Assembly (NCBI RefSeq): GCF_022513585.1
Contig: NZ_JAKWBF010000012.1
Location: 1 to 64,000, forward strand
Direction: 5' to 3'
Length of the DNA stretch: 64,000 nt
Source of the DNA: Gordonia gummivorans
Lineage (GTDB): Bacteria; Actinomycetota; Actinomycetes; Mycobacteriales; Mycobacteriaceae
Under the pieces are notes generated by a model. The model was not told where the DNA came from, did no database searches, and worked only from the letters and a program-made list of their open reading frames with translations. Positions 7,731 through 15,380 of this stretch are shown piece after piece. Position numbers and translations under genes: made by a program. Every line of letters begins with the position of its first letter. The stretch's first letter is position 1.

Positions 7731-8657
7731 CTACTTCAACAGTCGCGACATCCGTCGGTCGGCGAGGACCTTGCCGCCGGTCTGACAGGTGGGGCAGTAC
7801 TGGAACGAGCGGTCGGCGAAGGACACCTCGCGGATGGTGTCACCGCACACCGGGCAGGGCAGTCCGGTGCGGGCATGCACGCGCAGACCGGTCCGCTTCT
7901 CCGACTTCAGGCGCGCCACCTCCTGCCCTTCGAGGCGGCTCGTGGCGTCGGTGAGCACCTGTCGGATCGCGTCGTGCAGGGTCGCGACCTGCGCCGGCGA
8001 CAACGACTTCGCCGACGCGAACGGCGACAACTTGGCGGTGTGCAGGATCTCGTCGGAGTACGCGTTGCCGACACCGGCGATCGTGCGCTGGTCGGTGAGC
8101 ACGTTCTTGATCCGCCCCGATGTCCCGGCGAGGATCGCGGCGAGGTCGTCGACGGTGAGCGAGAGGACGTCGGGTCCGAGGGTGGCCACCCGGTCGATGT
8201 CGGCGAGGTCGCGAACGATCCAGACCGCCAGGCGCTTCTGAGTCCCGGCCTCGGTCACGTCGAAACCCTCGCCACCTGCACTCGGCCCGCTCGCTCCGCT
8301 CCCGGCGCCGGAAGGCATCCCCGCGTGGACCCGCAGCGCGATCGGCGACTTGCCGCCGGGCCTCAGCGGTTTGGGTGACAGATCCTCACTCCACCGCAAC
8401 CAGCCGGCCCGCGAGAGGTGGATGACCAGCAGGATCGTCGGCTCGGGGTCGTTCTCTTGCCCGGGGATGGTGCGGATCACCAGGTACTTCCCCACCCTGC
8501 TCACCGATTCGACGATGCGGCCCACGAGTGCGGTGTAGGGCGGGTCGGCGGTCTTGAGTACCGAGAGCGACGCGACATCGACGCGACGTATCGGCAGGCC
8601 GGCTGCGCGGCCGTCGACGTAGTCGGCGATCGCGGCCACCTCGGGAAGCTCTGGCAT
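7731..8657 (-). CDS. Fpg/Nei-family DNA glycosylase/AP lyase
   Basis: 308 residues. The mature N-terminus is PELPEV, giving the Pro nucleophile and Glu that define Fpg/Nei enzymes of base-excision repair. The helix-two-turn-helix region is in the last third (NVLTDQRTIAGVGNAYSDEILH), and the C-terminal zinc finger is CPVC ... CPTC with 16 residues between the pairs. The ATG at 8657 is fixed by the MPELPE start; 25 bp separate it from the divergent cysQ start. It removes oxidised purines or pyrimidines; Fpg versus Nei specificity cannot be decided here. The insertion GAGSGASGPSAGGEG in the middle looks like a flexible loop. Confidence 0.9.
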   Translation of the reverse strand: MPELPEVAAIADYVDGRAAGLPIRRVDVASLSVLKTADPPYTALVGRIVESVSRVGKYLVIRTIPGQENDPEPTILLVIHLSRAGWLRWSEDLSPKPLRPGGKSPIALRVHAGMPSGAGSGASGPSAGGEGFDVTEAGTQKRLAVWIVRDLADIDRVATLGPDVLSLTVDDLAAILAGTSGRIKNVLTDQRTIAGVGNAYSDEILHTAKLSPFASAKSLSPAQVATLHDAIRQVLTDATSRLEGQEVARLKSEKRTGLRVHARTGLPCPVCGDTIREVSFADRSFQYCPTCQTGGKVLADRRMSRLLK

Positions 8658-8682
8658 AAGCCCAGTGTGCTCTAGTTGGGGG

Positions 8683-9423
8683 ATGAACTCCCGTCTTTCC
8701 GACGCCGACCTGGCCGCGCGGATCGCGGAGGGCGCCGGGCAGATCCTCCTCGGTGTCCGACACGGCGATCTGATGGGTGGTCGGCTGCTCGGCGACGTGG
8801 GAGACCGGATGGCGCAGGCGTGGATCGCGACCATCCTGGCCCGACACCGGCCGCACGACGCGGTGCTGTCCGAGGAGGCCGACGACGTCGGCGACCGAGC
8901 CACGGCCGACCGGGTATGGATCATCGATCCACTCGACGGCACAAGGGAATTCGCGAGCGGAACGGCCGACTGGGCCGTGCACGTCGCACTCACCGAGGGT
9001 GGCGTGGTGACCGCGGCCGCGGTGTCGCTGCCCGCCACCGGCGAGGTGTTTCGCACCGACACCGTCGAGACCACGTCGGGGCCGCTCACCCGTCGGCTCG
9101 CCACGTCCCGTTGGGGTGGCTCGTACGAGACCAGTTGGGTCTCGAGCCGTCTGCACCTGCAGATGGTGCCGATCGGATCCGCCGGCGCCAAGGCGATGGC
9201 CGTGGTGCGCGGCGACGCCGACGCCTACGTCCACGCCGGCGGTCAGTACGAGTGGGACAACGCCGCACCGGTCGGGGTCGCGCTGGCCGCGGGGCTGCAC
9301 TGCAGTCGGCTCGACGGGTCGCAGATCGTCTACAACAACCCGCACCCGTACATGCCCGACTTCGTCATCTGCCGGACCGAGATCGCCGACGACATGCTGG
9401 TCGCGTTGGGCCAGATCTGGTAG
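8683..9423 (+). CDS. cysQ: CysQ-type 3'(2'),5'-bisphosphate nucleotidase / inositol monophosphatase-family phosphatase
   Basis: 246 residues of the Mg-dependent inositol monophosphatase superfamily. Metal-binding motifs are SEEADD and WIIDPLDGTREF, and a second motif YEWDNAAP is in the C-terminal half. The sequence closely follows mycobacterial CysQ (Rv2131c), which dephosphorylates PAP produced in sulfate assimilation and can act on inositol or fructose phosphates. The ATG at 8683 directly follows a G-run, a good ribosome site; an upstream in-frame GTG at 8665 is less likely. It is divergent from the glycosylase gene and followed by about 450 bp without genes. Confidence 0.85.
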   Translation: MNSRLSDADLAARIAEGAGQILLGVRHGDLMGGRLLGDVGDRMAQAWIATILARHRPHDAVLSEEADDVGDRATADRVWIIDPLDGTREFASGTADWAVHVALTEGGVVTAAAVSLPATGEVFRTDTVETTSGPLTRRLATSRWGGSYETSWVSSRLHLQMVPIGSAGAKAMAVVRGDADAYVHAGGQYEWDNAAPVGVALAAGLHCSRLDGSQIVYNNPHPYMPDFVICRTEIADDMLVALGQIW

Positions 9424-9450
9424 AGGTGCGGTCCCGATTCGTCGGGTGAG

Positions 9451-9545
9451 TCCCGATGGCTGAGGTGCGAGCCTCGACGCCCCTCCCGATGGCTGAGGTG
9501 CGAGGAGCCCTGGCGACGAGCCTCGAAGCCCGCGGTGAGACAAGC
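9451..9545 (+). repeat. Dispersed repeat E, copy E1
   Basis: A 21-bp direct repeat (9451-9471 and 9484-9504), whose core is GGCTGAGGTGCGAG, is followed by GCCTCGAAGCCC and GGTGAGA. The same words in the same order occur at 54641-54683 (E2). Here the right half of the E2 palindrome is missing, so this is a partial or rearranged copy just after the cysQ stop codon. Confidence 0.6.
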
Positions 9546-9581
9546 ACTTTCCGCACCCCGTGGTCGTCGATGATCTGGCCG

Positions 9582-9659
9582 ATGACTGAGATCGGGCCTG
9601 TGAGGGTAGTCCTCCGGGATGTCCCGGAGCTCGGTGCTGAGGGGCCCGATCTCGGTCAT
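9582..9659. repeat. Dispersed palindromic repeat D, copy D1
   Basis: Outer arms at 9582-9598 and 9643-9659 (core GAGATCGGGCC) are complementary over 17 bp with one mismatch. An inner perfect 8-bp stem, CTCCGGGA with a 2-base loop, lies at 9612-9629. A related element with the same outer and inner motifs lies at 21632-21712. Confidence 0.65.
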
Positions 9660-9776
9660 GGCGTCAAGGGCCCTGGCTCGATCAACGATCTAAGGCCTCA
9701 CCCGCCGACGTCGTCGGCGATCGTGGAAGCGCGGGGCGTTCCGGTGAGACCACAGGAACACGCCGCCAACCCCGTC

Positions 9777-9883
9777 GGATGTCTGTACGCCCCAGCCCTA
9801 CCACGTGCACTGTGCATTTGACTGGGTTCCCAGGTACAGGTTTCCGCAGTTCAGGAGGCCGAACGCAGCGCTCTTCGGATCAG
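9777..9883 (+). repeat. Dispersed repeat A, long copy A2
   Basis: A 107-bp block similar along its length to 50812-50916, starting GGATGTCTGTACGCCCCAGC and ending CTCTTCGGATCAG. It includes a small palindrome around GTGCACTGTGCA and the A core TTTCCGCAGTTCAGGAGGCC. Its terminal GATCAG overlaps the end of cobF: the TGA of cobF (9880-9882 on the minus strand) lies inside the repeat. Confidence 0.7.
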
Positions 9884-10632
9884 GGCTTTCGCAGCAAGTA
9901 GATGTCCATGATCCAGCCGATACGTTCGCGGGCCTGCGCGCGGACCGCGACGATCTCGTCGGACACCTCCCCGACCTTGCCGCTGATGAGGATCTCGTCG
10001 TCGGTGCCGAGGTAGGCGCCCCACCAGATGTGGTCGTCGGGGTCGGCGGTCTGGCGGAACGACAAGTCGCCGTCGAGCATGACGATCTGATTGGTGTCGG
10101 CACCCGGTGGGGTGTCGGCGAGACGGCGACCGGTGGTGATGTGGATGGGTTCGCCGACGCGGTTGGCGAGGATGCCGTGTGCGGCAGTGAGTGCGCTGGC
10201 GCTCGTCACGCCGGGGATCACCTCGACGTCGAGGTCGAGTCCCGGGCGCCGGGACAGGTCGTCGACGATGCGCAGCGTGCTGTCGTAGAGGGCGGGGTCG
10301 CCCCAGACCAGGAAGGCTGCCACGCCGCCGTCGGTGAGTTCGGCTCGCAACGCCGTTTCGATGAGCGCCGCTCGGGCCTCGTGCCAGCGCCGTACCTCGG
10401 CGTCGTAATCGGCGGGATGCCGGTCTCGCGGTGGATCGGCGAGTTCGAGCACCGTCCGGCCGGGGGCGTGTTGATCGAGGATGTCGCGTCGGACTTGAAG
10501 CAGGCCACCTTTGGCAGAGCCCTTGTCGAGCATGACGAATACGTCGACGTCGGCCATCGCGTCGATCGCCTGCAGGGTGATCTGCCGCGGACCGCCGGGC
10601 CCTATCCCGATGACCCGCAACGTGATTCGCAC
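9880..10632 (-). CDS. cobF: Precorrin-6A synthase (deacetylating), CobF
   Basis: 250 residues of the SAM-dependent tetrapyrrole methylase family. The N-terminal RVIGIGPGGPRQIT loop and the central VWGDPALYDS and EVIPGVTSASA motifs are typical. CobF methylates C1 of the corrin precursor in aerobic cobalamin synthesis and releases the acetyl group. The start is GTG at 10632, three bases from the stop codon of the SDR gene, so the two are cotranscribed. No other cob genes are in the window. The stop codon lies within repeat A2. Confidence 0.88.
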   Translation of the reverse strand: MRITLRVIGIGPGGPRQITLQAIDAMADVDVFVMLDKGSAKGGLLQVRRDILDQHAPGRTVLELADPPRDRHPADYDAEVRRWHEARAALIETALRAELTDGGVAAFLVWGDPALYDSTLRIVDDLSRRPGLDLDVEVIPGVTSASALTAAHGILANRVGEPIHITTGRRLADTPPGADTNQIVMLDGDLSFRQTADPDDHIWWGAYLGTDDEILISGKVGEVSDEIVAVRAQARERIGWIMDIYLLRKP

Positions 10633-10634
10633 GT

Positions 10635-11444
10635 TCAGACCTTGACTTTGGGCAGTCCGTGCTTGCGCGCGGTCATGTCGAGGATGAACTGTCGCGGCAG
10701 CAGGCGGCGGAGCAAGAACACGACGCCGGCCTGATTTCCTCTCGCGTAGAACGGTTTCGGATGGTCGGCGAGCGCGGCGTCGACGATCTGTGCGGCCATC
10801 GACGCGGCGTCGATGCCCTCGTCTTCGTTGTGCCGGGTGGCGGCAGCGAGGGTTTCGTACTCGGCCTTGAATGGTGAATCGTCGCCGATGTAGATGCTCC
10901 GGCGGTCGCCGATGCCGGTGGCGATGGTGCCCGGTTCGACGCTGATCATCCGAATCCCGTACGGCGCCAACTCACGTCGCGATGCAAATGCGAACGCTTT
11001 GAGTGCCGACTTGGTGGCCGCGTAGTTGGAGCGGAAGGCAACCGGGAAACTCGACAGCATCGACCCGACCATCACCACGGTGCCACGACGACGCTCCCGC
11101 ATCCCCGGCAGAACCGCCTTGGTCAGCGCGACCGGCCCGAAGACGTTGACCCGGAACAGATCTTCGACGGCCGACATCGGGGTGTCCTCGAGCGCACCCG
11201 CCTGCGACTCGCCGGCGTTGTTGATCAGGATGTCGATGTCCCCGACCTCGTCGACGCAGGTCTGAGCGGTGCTGTAGTCGGCGTTGTCGAGCCGCACATA
11301 GGTGACACCCGGGATGGGCTCGGCGACCGTGTCCGGATTGCGGGTGGTGCCGAAGACCGTGAGGCCTTTCTCGACGAACTGTCGCGCCACCTCGGCTCCG
11401 ATACCGCTGGTCGCGCCGGTCACGAGCACTGTCTGCTGAGTCAC
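10635..11444 (-). CDS. SDR-family oxidoreductase
   Basis: 269 residues. It has GATSGIG near the N-terminus, NNAGES, a Ser in VGSMLSS, and YAATK as the catalytic Tyr-x-x-x-Lys. After the Rossmann domain comes a longer C-terminal extension with a hydrophobic stretch (GVVFLLRRLLPRQFI) often seen in membrane-associated SDRs. The start is GTG at 11444. It is the first gene of a two-gene unit with cobF. Nothing in the sequence ties it to cobalamin chemistry, so the pairing may be only transcriptional. Its substrate is unknown. Confidence 0.8.
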   Translation of the reverse strand: MTQQTVLVTGATSGIGAEVARQFVEKGLTVFGTTRNPDTVAEPIPGVTYVRLDNADYSTAQTCVDEVGDIDILINNAGESQAGALEDTPMSAVEDLFRVNVFGPVALTKAVLPGMRERRRGTVVMVGSMLSSFPVAFRSNYAATKSALKAFAFASRRELAPYGIRMISVEPGTIATGIGDRRSIYIGDDSPFKAEYETLAAATRHNEDEGIDAASMAAQIVDAALADHPKPFYARGNQAGVVFLLRRLLPRQFILDMTARKHGLPKVKV

Positions 11445-11572
11445 GGGACTTACGGTAACAAGTGGTCGCCAGCTGCCGGCAGGACCCGGTTTGCAGCAGC
11501 GATGTCACATCCGATCCCGCGCCGGTGTCCTATGTCTGACAGTGGCAATCGACCATGACAGATTGAGGTGCA

Positions 11573-12025
11573 ATGACGACCATCATCGTGACGTCCTCGC
11601 GATCCCCGCACGGCAATACCCGCCGCATTGCCGACACGCTGAGTGCCGGACTCGACGCGCGCGTCGTGTCACCTGCGCAGGCCACCGCGGACCTCCTGGC
11701 CGATGCCGATCTCATCGGATTCGGTTCAGGCATCTACTCTTTGGGGTTCGACGAGCGGCTGGTGGACTGCATAGCCACGCTTCCCGACATGGCCGGCCGC
11801 GCGGCATTCATCTTCGCGTCCAGCGGGCTGCCGGAACCGCCGTTCGCGCGGTATACGAAGAGGCTGGCACGACAACTCGAGCGCCGCGGCTTCCGCGTCG
11901 TGGGGACCTTCGTGTGCCGAGGCGTCGACACCTGGGGACCGTTCAAGCTGGTAGGAGGCGTCAGCAGAGAACATCCCTCGGCGGCCGACTTCGAGCGTGC
12001 ACGCAGTTTCGCTGCGGGACTGTAA
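11573..12025 (+). CDS. Flavodoxin-like FMN protein
   Basis: 150 residues. The phosphate-binding loop is in SSRSPHGNTRRIAD at the N-terminus, and FGSGIYSLGFD and ASSGLPEPPF mark the two flavin-ring loops. It lacks partner domains, so it is a free-standing flavodoxin or a flavodoxin-type reductase that probably binds FMN and carries electrons. AGG at 11566-11568 precedes the ATG at 11573. It is divergent from the SDR-cobF unit with about 130 bp between, and ends just before tRNA-Arg on the other strand. Confidence 0.78.
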   Translation: MTTIIVTSSRSPHGNTRRIADTLSAGLDARVVSPAQATADLLADADLIGFGSGIYSLGFDERLVDCIATLPDMAGRAAFIFASSGLPEPPFARYTKRLARQLERRGFRVVGTFVCRGVDTWGPFKLVGGVSREHPSAADFERARSFAAGL

Positions 12026-12081
12026 CCGTAGGCCTCGCTGACCGATGTCCGGGACTCCACCCGACGGGCGGCCACGTCGAG

Positions 12082-12154
12082 TGCTCCCGGCAGGATTCGA
12101 ACCTGCGACACCGGCTTTAGGAGAGCCGTGCTCTATCCCCTGAGCTACGAGAGC
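12082..12154 (-). tRNA. tRNA-Arg (anticodon CCT)
   Basis: Read on the minus strand, the acceptor GCTCTCG pairs with CGGGAGC and is followed by discriminator A. The D-arm is GCTC AGGGGATA GAGC, the anticodon stem CGGCT/AGCCG encloses CTCCTAA with anticodon CCT, and the T-arm GCAGG TTCGAAT CCTGC is complete. CCA is not encoded. It reads AGG, a rare codon in high-GC actinobacteria. Confidence 0.95.
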
Positions 12155-12393
12155 GGGACTGGGTGACCTCGTGGAGGAAATCGCAGGTCTGCGAGTTTCC
12201 GGCCCGCGTTCACGGCAGTCGCGGCCCGATCGGCCACATCAGCAGCGAATCGGACGGTCCAGAGTCTACGTCACGCGCCGGTCGGTGGGATCGGCGGTCA
12301 GCGCCGCTTACGCGCCGACCGCTCGAGCTCATCTTGTCGGAGGTGACCGCTACCGTCGCGTCATGTCACACCGGATATGGAAAACGGGGAAAC

Positions 12394-13554
12394 ATGAGTG
12401 AGTATCAGTACTACGAATTCATGGCCATCGACCGGCCGCTCACATCTGCCGAGCAGGCTCAGATGCGCTCGCTGTCGACCCGGGCACGCATCAGCGCAAC
12501 GGGTTTCGTCAACGAGTACGAGTGGGGTGACTTCCGGGGCTCGCCTGATCAATTGATGGAGCCCTTCTACGACGCGCATCTGTACCTCAGCAATTGGGGC
12601 TCCCGCCGCCTGATGCTCCGTCTCCCCCGCGAAGTCCTCGACATCGATGTCGCGACGACCTACTGCACCGGGGAACCGGCCACCGCGTGGTCTACCGACG
12701 ACTCGACGGTGCTCGACTTCTTTCACGAAGGCGACGGCGAGGACGATTACGGCGATCTCTACAACGCAGATGTGTTGCTGTCGACCATGATCGGTGTCCG
12801 TGCCGAACTGGCCGCCGGCGATTTGCGACCCCTCTACCTGGCGTGGCTCGGAACACTGGGCACGCCTGATCTCCAGCACATCGACGACGTCGACCACGAG
12901 GACCCGGCGCCGCCCATTCCGCCGGGTCTGGCCGACCTCACCCCGGCGCAGGATGCACTCGCCGAATTCCTCGGTGTCGATGACGACCTGCTGGCCATCG
13001 CCGCCGAATCCTCGCCGGAGCTCGAAACCCGCTCCGACACCGAGGCTCTCGCCGCGTGGATCTCCTCGCTCCCGAGCGGCGAGAAGGACGACCTGCTCCT
13101 TCGCGTCGCATCCGGCGACCCGATGCGGGTGCAGGTGGAACTATCGCGGCGCTTCGTCGACGCCACAACAACCGGACAACCCGCTACAGCATCCCCAACA
13201 GCAGCAGCCCTCATCACCGACGCGGCTCAACTCCGCACCGACCTGGACACGCAGACGGCCCTACGTCGCGCGGAGAACGACGCACGGCGCGAGCAGGAAC
13301 GTGCCGCCGCCTACGAGCAAAAGATCGAGGAGCTGGCGTCGTCCCAGGATGTCGCGTGGTCACAGGTCGATTCGCTGATTTCCGTGCGCAAGCCGGACCA
13401 CTACGACGCGGCCGTCGCGTTGCTCACCGACCTGCGCACCGTCGCCGAGCGCTGTGATAGCCAGGCGAGGTTCACCGAGCAGTGCAGTGCCCTGCGAAAG
13501 GCGCACTCCCGCAAGGTCACCCTCATCGAGCGACTGGATCTGGCGGGCATCTGA
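12394..13554 (+). CDS. Conserved protein of unknown function
   Basis: 386 residues, no enzyme motif recognised. The N-terminal half (about 1-200) is compact, beginning SEYQYYEFMAIDRPLT, with many aromatics and an NEYEWGDFRGSP turn; similar proteins exist in other actinobacteria, sometimes next to SWIM zinc-finger genes (from memory). The C-terminal half has Ala/Glu/Arg-rich sequence (about 310-345, ARREQERAAAYEQKIEEL) predicted to form a coiled coil. The ATG at 12394 sits behind a purine-rich AACGGGGAAAC; about 75 upstream in-frame codons have no such site. A helicase-like remnant follows immediately, so the locus may once have been larger. Confidence 0.7.
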   Translation: MSEYQYYEFMAIDRPLTSAEQAQMRSLSTRARISATGFVNEYEWGDFRGSPDQLMEPFYDAHLYLSNWGSRRLMLRLPREVLDIDVATTYCTGEPATAWSTDDSTVLDFFHEGDGEDDYGDLYNADVLLSTMIGVRAELAAGDLRPLYLAWLGTLGTPDLQHIDDVDHEDPAPPIPPGLADLTPAQDALAEFLGVDDDLLAIAAESSPELETRSDTEALAAWISSLPSGEKDDLLLRVASGDPMRVQVELSRRFVDATTTGQPATASPTAAALITDAAQLRTDLDTQTALRRAENDARREQERAAAYEQKIEELASSQDVAWSQVDSLISVRKPDHYDAAVALLTDLRTVAERCDSQARFTEQCSALRKAHSRKVTLIERLDLAGI

Positions 13555-13563
13555 CCAGAAACT

Positions 13564-13863
13564 GCCATCAAGCAGGTCTCGGCGCGCCGCCGCCTGGTCG
13601 ACGCCGTCGTCGAGGCCACACCACTTTTTGGTCGTCGCCACCGGCCGTTTGTCGGCGAGGGATTCGACTGCCCTGCGCTCGACACGTTGTTCCTTGCCGC
13701 ACCCATCGCGTTCAAGGGCCGCCTGGTGCAATATGCGGGCCGCGTGCTGCGCGTATCCCGGCAAGCAGACGGCCGAGGTGCACGACTACCACGATGTGGA
13801 GACCGGGGTTCTCGCCGCGTCGTTGGCCAAACGGTCACCCGGATACACCACTCTGGGGTTTCG
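13564..13863 (+). pseudogene. Frameshifted C-terminal remnant of a superfamily 2 (DEAD/DEAH-type) helicase
   Basis: Three stretches in two frames add up to one helicase C-terminus. One frame gives [18 protein letters not shown] and later [14 protein letters not shown] and [14 protein letters not shown]; the second gives LVVATGR between them and [13 protein letters not shown] ... YTTLGF at the end. GEGFD-x-P and GR-x-x-R are helicase motifs V and VI. At least three small indels (near 13629, 13650 and 13753) disrupt the frame, and the N-terminal ATPase lobe is missing. The real order of motifs and the short length argue for decay, not a new small gene. Confidence 0.75.
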
Positions 13864-14069
13864 AAGTCTGGGTTTTCGGAAACCGCCACGATGACCGGCG
13901 ACCTGCACAACATTCACGGCAGCGATTCGCCGATCCAATCGCGTCCGGGACTATCGCCTCCGGCCTTGTGATGCATGTCACCGATTGCGCTCTCGTTGAG
14001 GTTATTGCCAGGAACGCTCCGTAAACTTCTGCGTTGCAGTTAGGTGACAATTTTCAGGAGGATGCTCTG
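13864..14069. other. Intergenic region between helicase remnant and acyltransferase
   Basis: No gene is supported here. It ends in a strong ribosome site, AGGAGG at 14056-14061, which sets the TTG start of the next gene at 14070. Confidence 0.55.
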
Positions 14070-15380
14070 TTGCGAAAGGCCAGTGACTCGCAGCGGCAGG
14101 GAATCCGAGAAAGCCGATCGATCGAAACGTCGCCCACCGCCGCGCCCGGAGCGCCGCGTCAGCCCAGAGCTCTGACCGCCGACTTCGTGCGTGCGGTGCT
14201 GTTCACCCTCGTGGTCGTGACGCACAGTGTCAACGCGATCGCCACCACCGACGTCATCCGCAATGCGGGTCTGGTCGGCACCCTGCTGCATCTCACCCGA
14301 TACGGGTTCGTCGCCGTGACGCTCTACGTGCTGGTGCTCAGCATGCGCGGCAAGACGATGTCGCCACTGACCTTCTGGCGCAAACGCTTCGGGCTGGTCG
14401 TCGCGCCCTACCTGATCTGGACGGTCCTCTACAGCGTCACCGACCACATCATCATCCGCGACAACCCGTTCCCGCCCGCGGGCGAGTTCTTCACGTCGCT
14501 GGCGCAGCACAGTCTGATCGGCGAGGGCAAGTACCAGCTGTACTTCCTGCTCATCTCGATGCAGATCTACCTCTTCTTCCCCGCACTCGCATGGATGCAC
14601 CGCAAGGTGGGATCGCATCCGTGGTGGATTCTCGGAGTCGCGGCAGCCATCCAGGCAACGTACTTCGTCGTCTACCAGTACCTGCCGCGTCCGGGCGGGC
14701 CGGCATGGACCTTCGTCTACGACCACGGCTGGAAACTGCTGCCGATGTACGCGCTGTTCATCGCGATCGGCATGCTGGCCGCTCATCATCGCACCGAGGT
14801 CGACGCTTGGATGCGCGAGCACGCGGTCGGCGTGATGGTCGCGGCCGGATTGTGCTTGTCGTTCAGCGTCGCGATGTACTTGATGTCGACGACGCCTGGC
14901 GTCTTCCCGGCCCAGGCCAGCACCCCGTGGAATCTTGCGTCGCTCCCCTGGTATCTCGGCGGGTTCGCGCTGTTGTGGCTGATCGCGCTGATGTGGAACG
15001 ACCGCATCTCGGCCGGCCGAGGTCTTCTCTCCGCGGCCTTCGTGACGTGGGCGACCCTGCGTGCCTTCGGCGTCTTCGTCATCCACCCACTGATCCTGGA
15101 CATCTTGGCCCGGATCGGATTCTTCGACTTCCTGTTCGCCGACGGCTTCCCGAATTCGCTGGCCAGCCGCGCGATCATCCTGGTGAGCACGGTGCTGGTG
15201 CTGTCGTTGGCGTCCGTCGAGCTCATCCTGCGTCTGCCGTTCAGCAAGTGGCTGGTCGCGCGGCCGCGTGTCCCGCTGTCGTTGGACTGGCTCCGCCGCA
15301 TCACGGCGCGCATCCGAGCGACCCGTCGCGACGGCCGGGATGAGGAACCGACCGTCGCCGACGAGAGCGTCCCGGCTTAG
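14070..15380 (+). CDS. Integral membrane acyltransferase (acyltransferase 3 family)
   Basis: 436 residues with about ten transmembrane segments. The first (DFVRAVLFTLVVVTHSVNA) carries the early His typical of acyltransferase 3 proteins. An Arg-containing cytoplasmic loop MRGKTMSPLTFWRKRFGLVVAPYLIW follows TM2-3, as in OafA-type enzymes. These proteins move acyl groups onto sugars or lipids at the membrane. AGGAGG at 14056-14061 lies eight bases before TTG at 14070, so TTG is the likely start, although the frame is open 12 codons further. The hydrophilic tail (REDGRDEEPTVADE-like) is cytoplasmic. It ends in a 4-bp convergent overlap with lcp. Confidence 0.78.
   Translation: MRKASDSQRQGIRESRSIETSPTAAPGAPRQPRALTADFVRAVLFTLVVVTHSVNAIATTDVIRNAGLVGTLLHLTRYGFVAVTLYVLVLSMRGKTMSPLTFWRKRFGLVVAPYLIWTVLYSVTDHIIIRDNPFPPAGEFFTSLAQHSLIGEGKYQLYFLLISMQIYLFFPALAWMHRKVGSHPWWILGVAAAIQATYFVVYQYLPRPGGPAWTFVYDHGWKLLPMYALFIAIGMLAAHHRTEVDAWMREHAVGVMVAAGLCLSFSVAMYLMSTTPGVFPAQASTPWNLASLPWYLGGFALLWLIALMWNDRISAGRGLLSAAFVTWATLRAFGVFVIHPLILDILARIGFFDFLFADGFPNSLASRAIILVSTVLVLSLASVELILRLPFSKWLVARPRVPLSLDWLRRITARIRATRRDGRDEEPTVADESVPA

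Larger units (their letters stand above)
9424..9879. other. Gene-free interval with three repeat families
   Basis: No protein gene is supported between cysQ and cobF, whose 3' ends face each other. The interval holds an E element, a D element and an extended A element, described separately. Short open frames across it exist only because of GC bias. Confidence 0.7.

Noticed and set aside
9330..9659. Short open frames across the E and D repeats
   Set aside because: Produced by GC bias and repeated words; no start signal.
13454..13894. Open frame of 146 codons overlapping the end of the unknown protein gene
   Set aside because: Only its last third matches a helicase; the rest is a shadow. The helicase signal is better explained as a frameshifted remnant.
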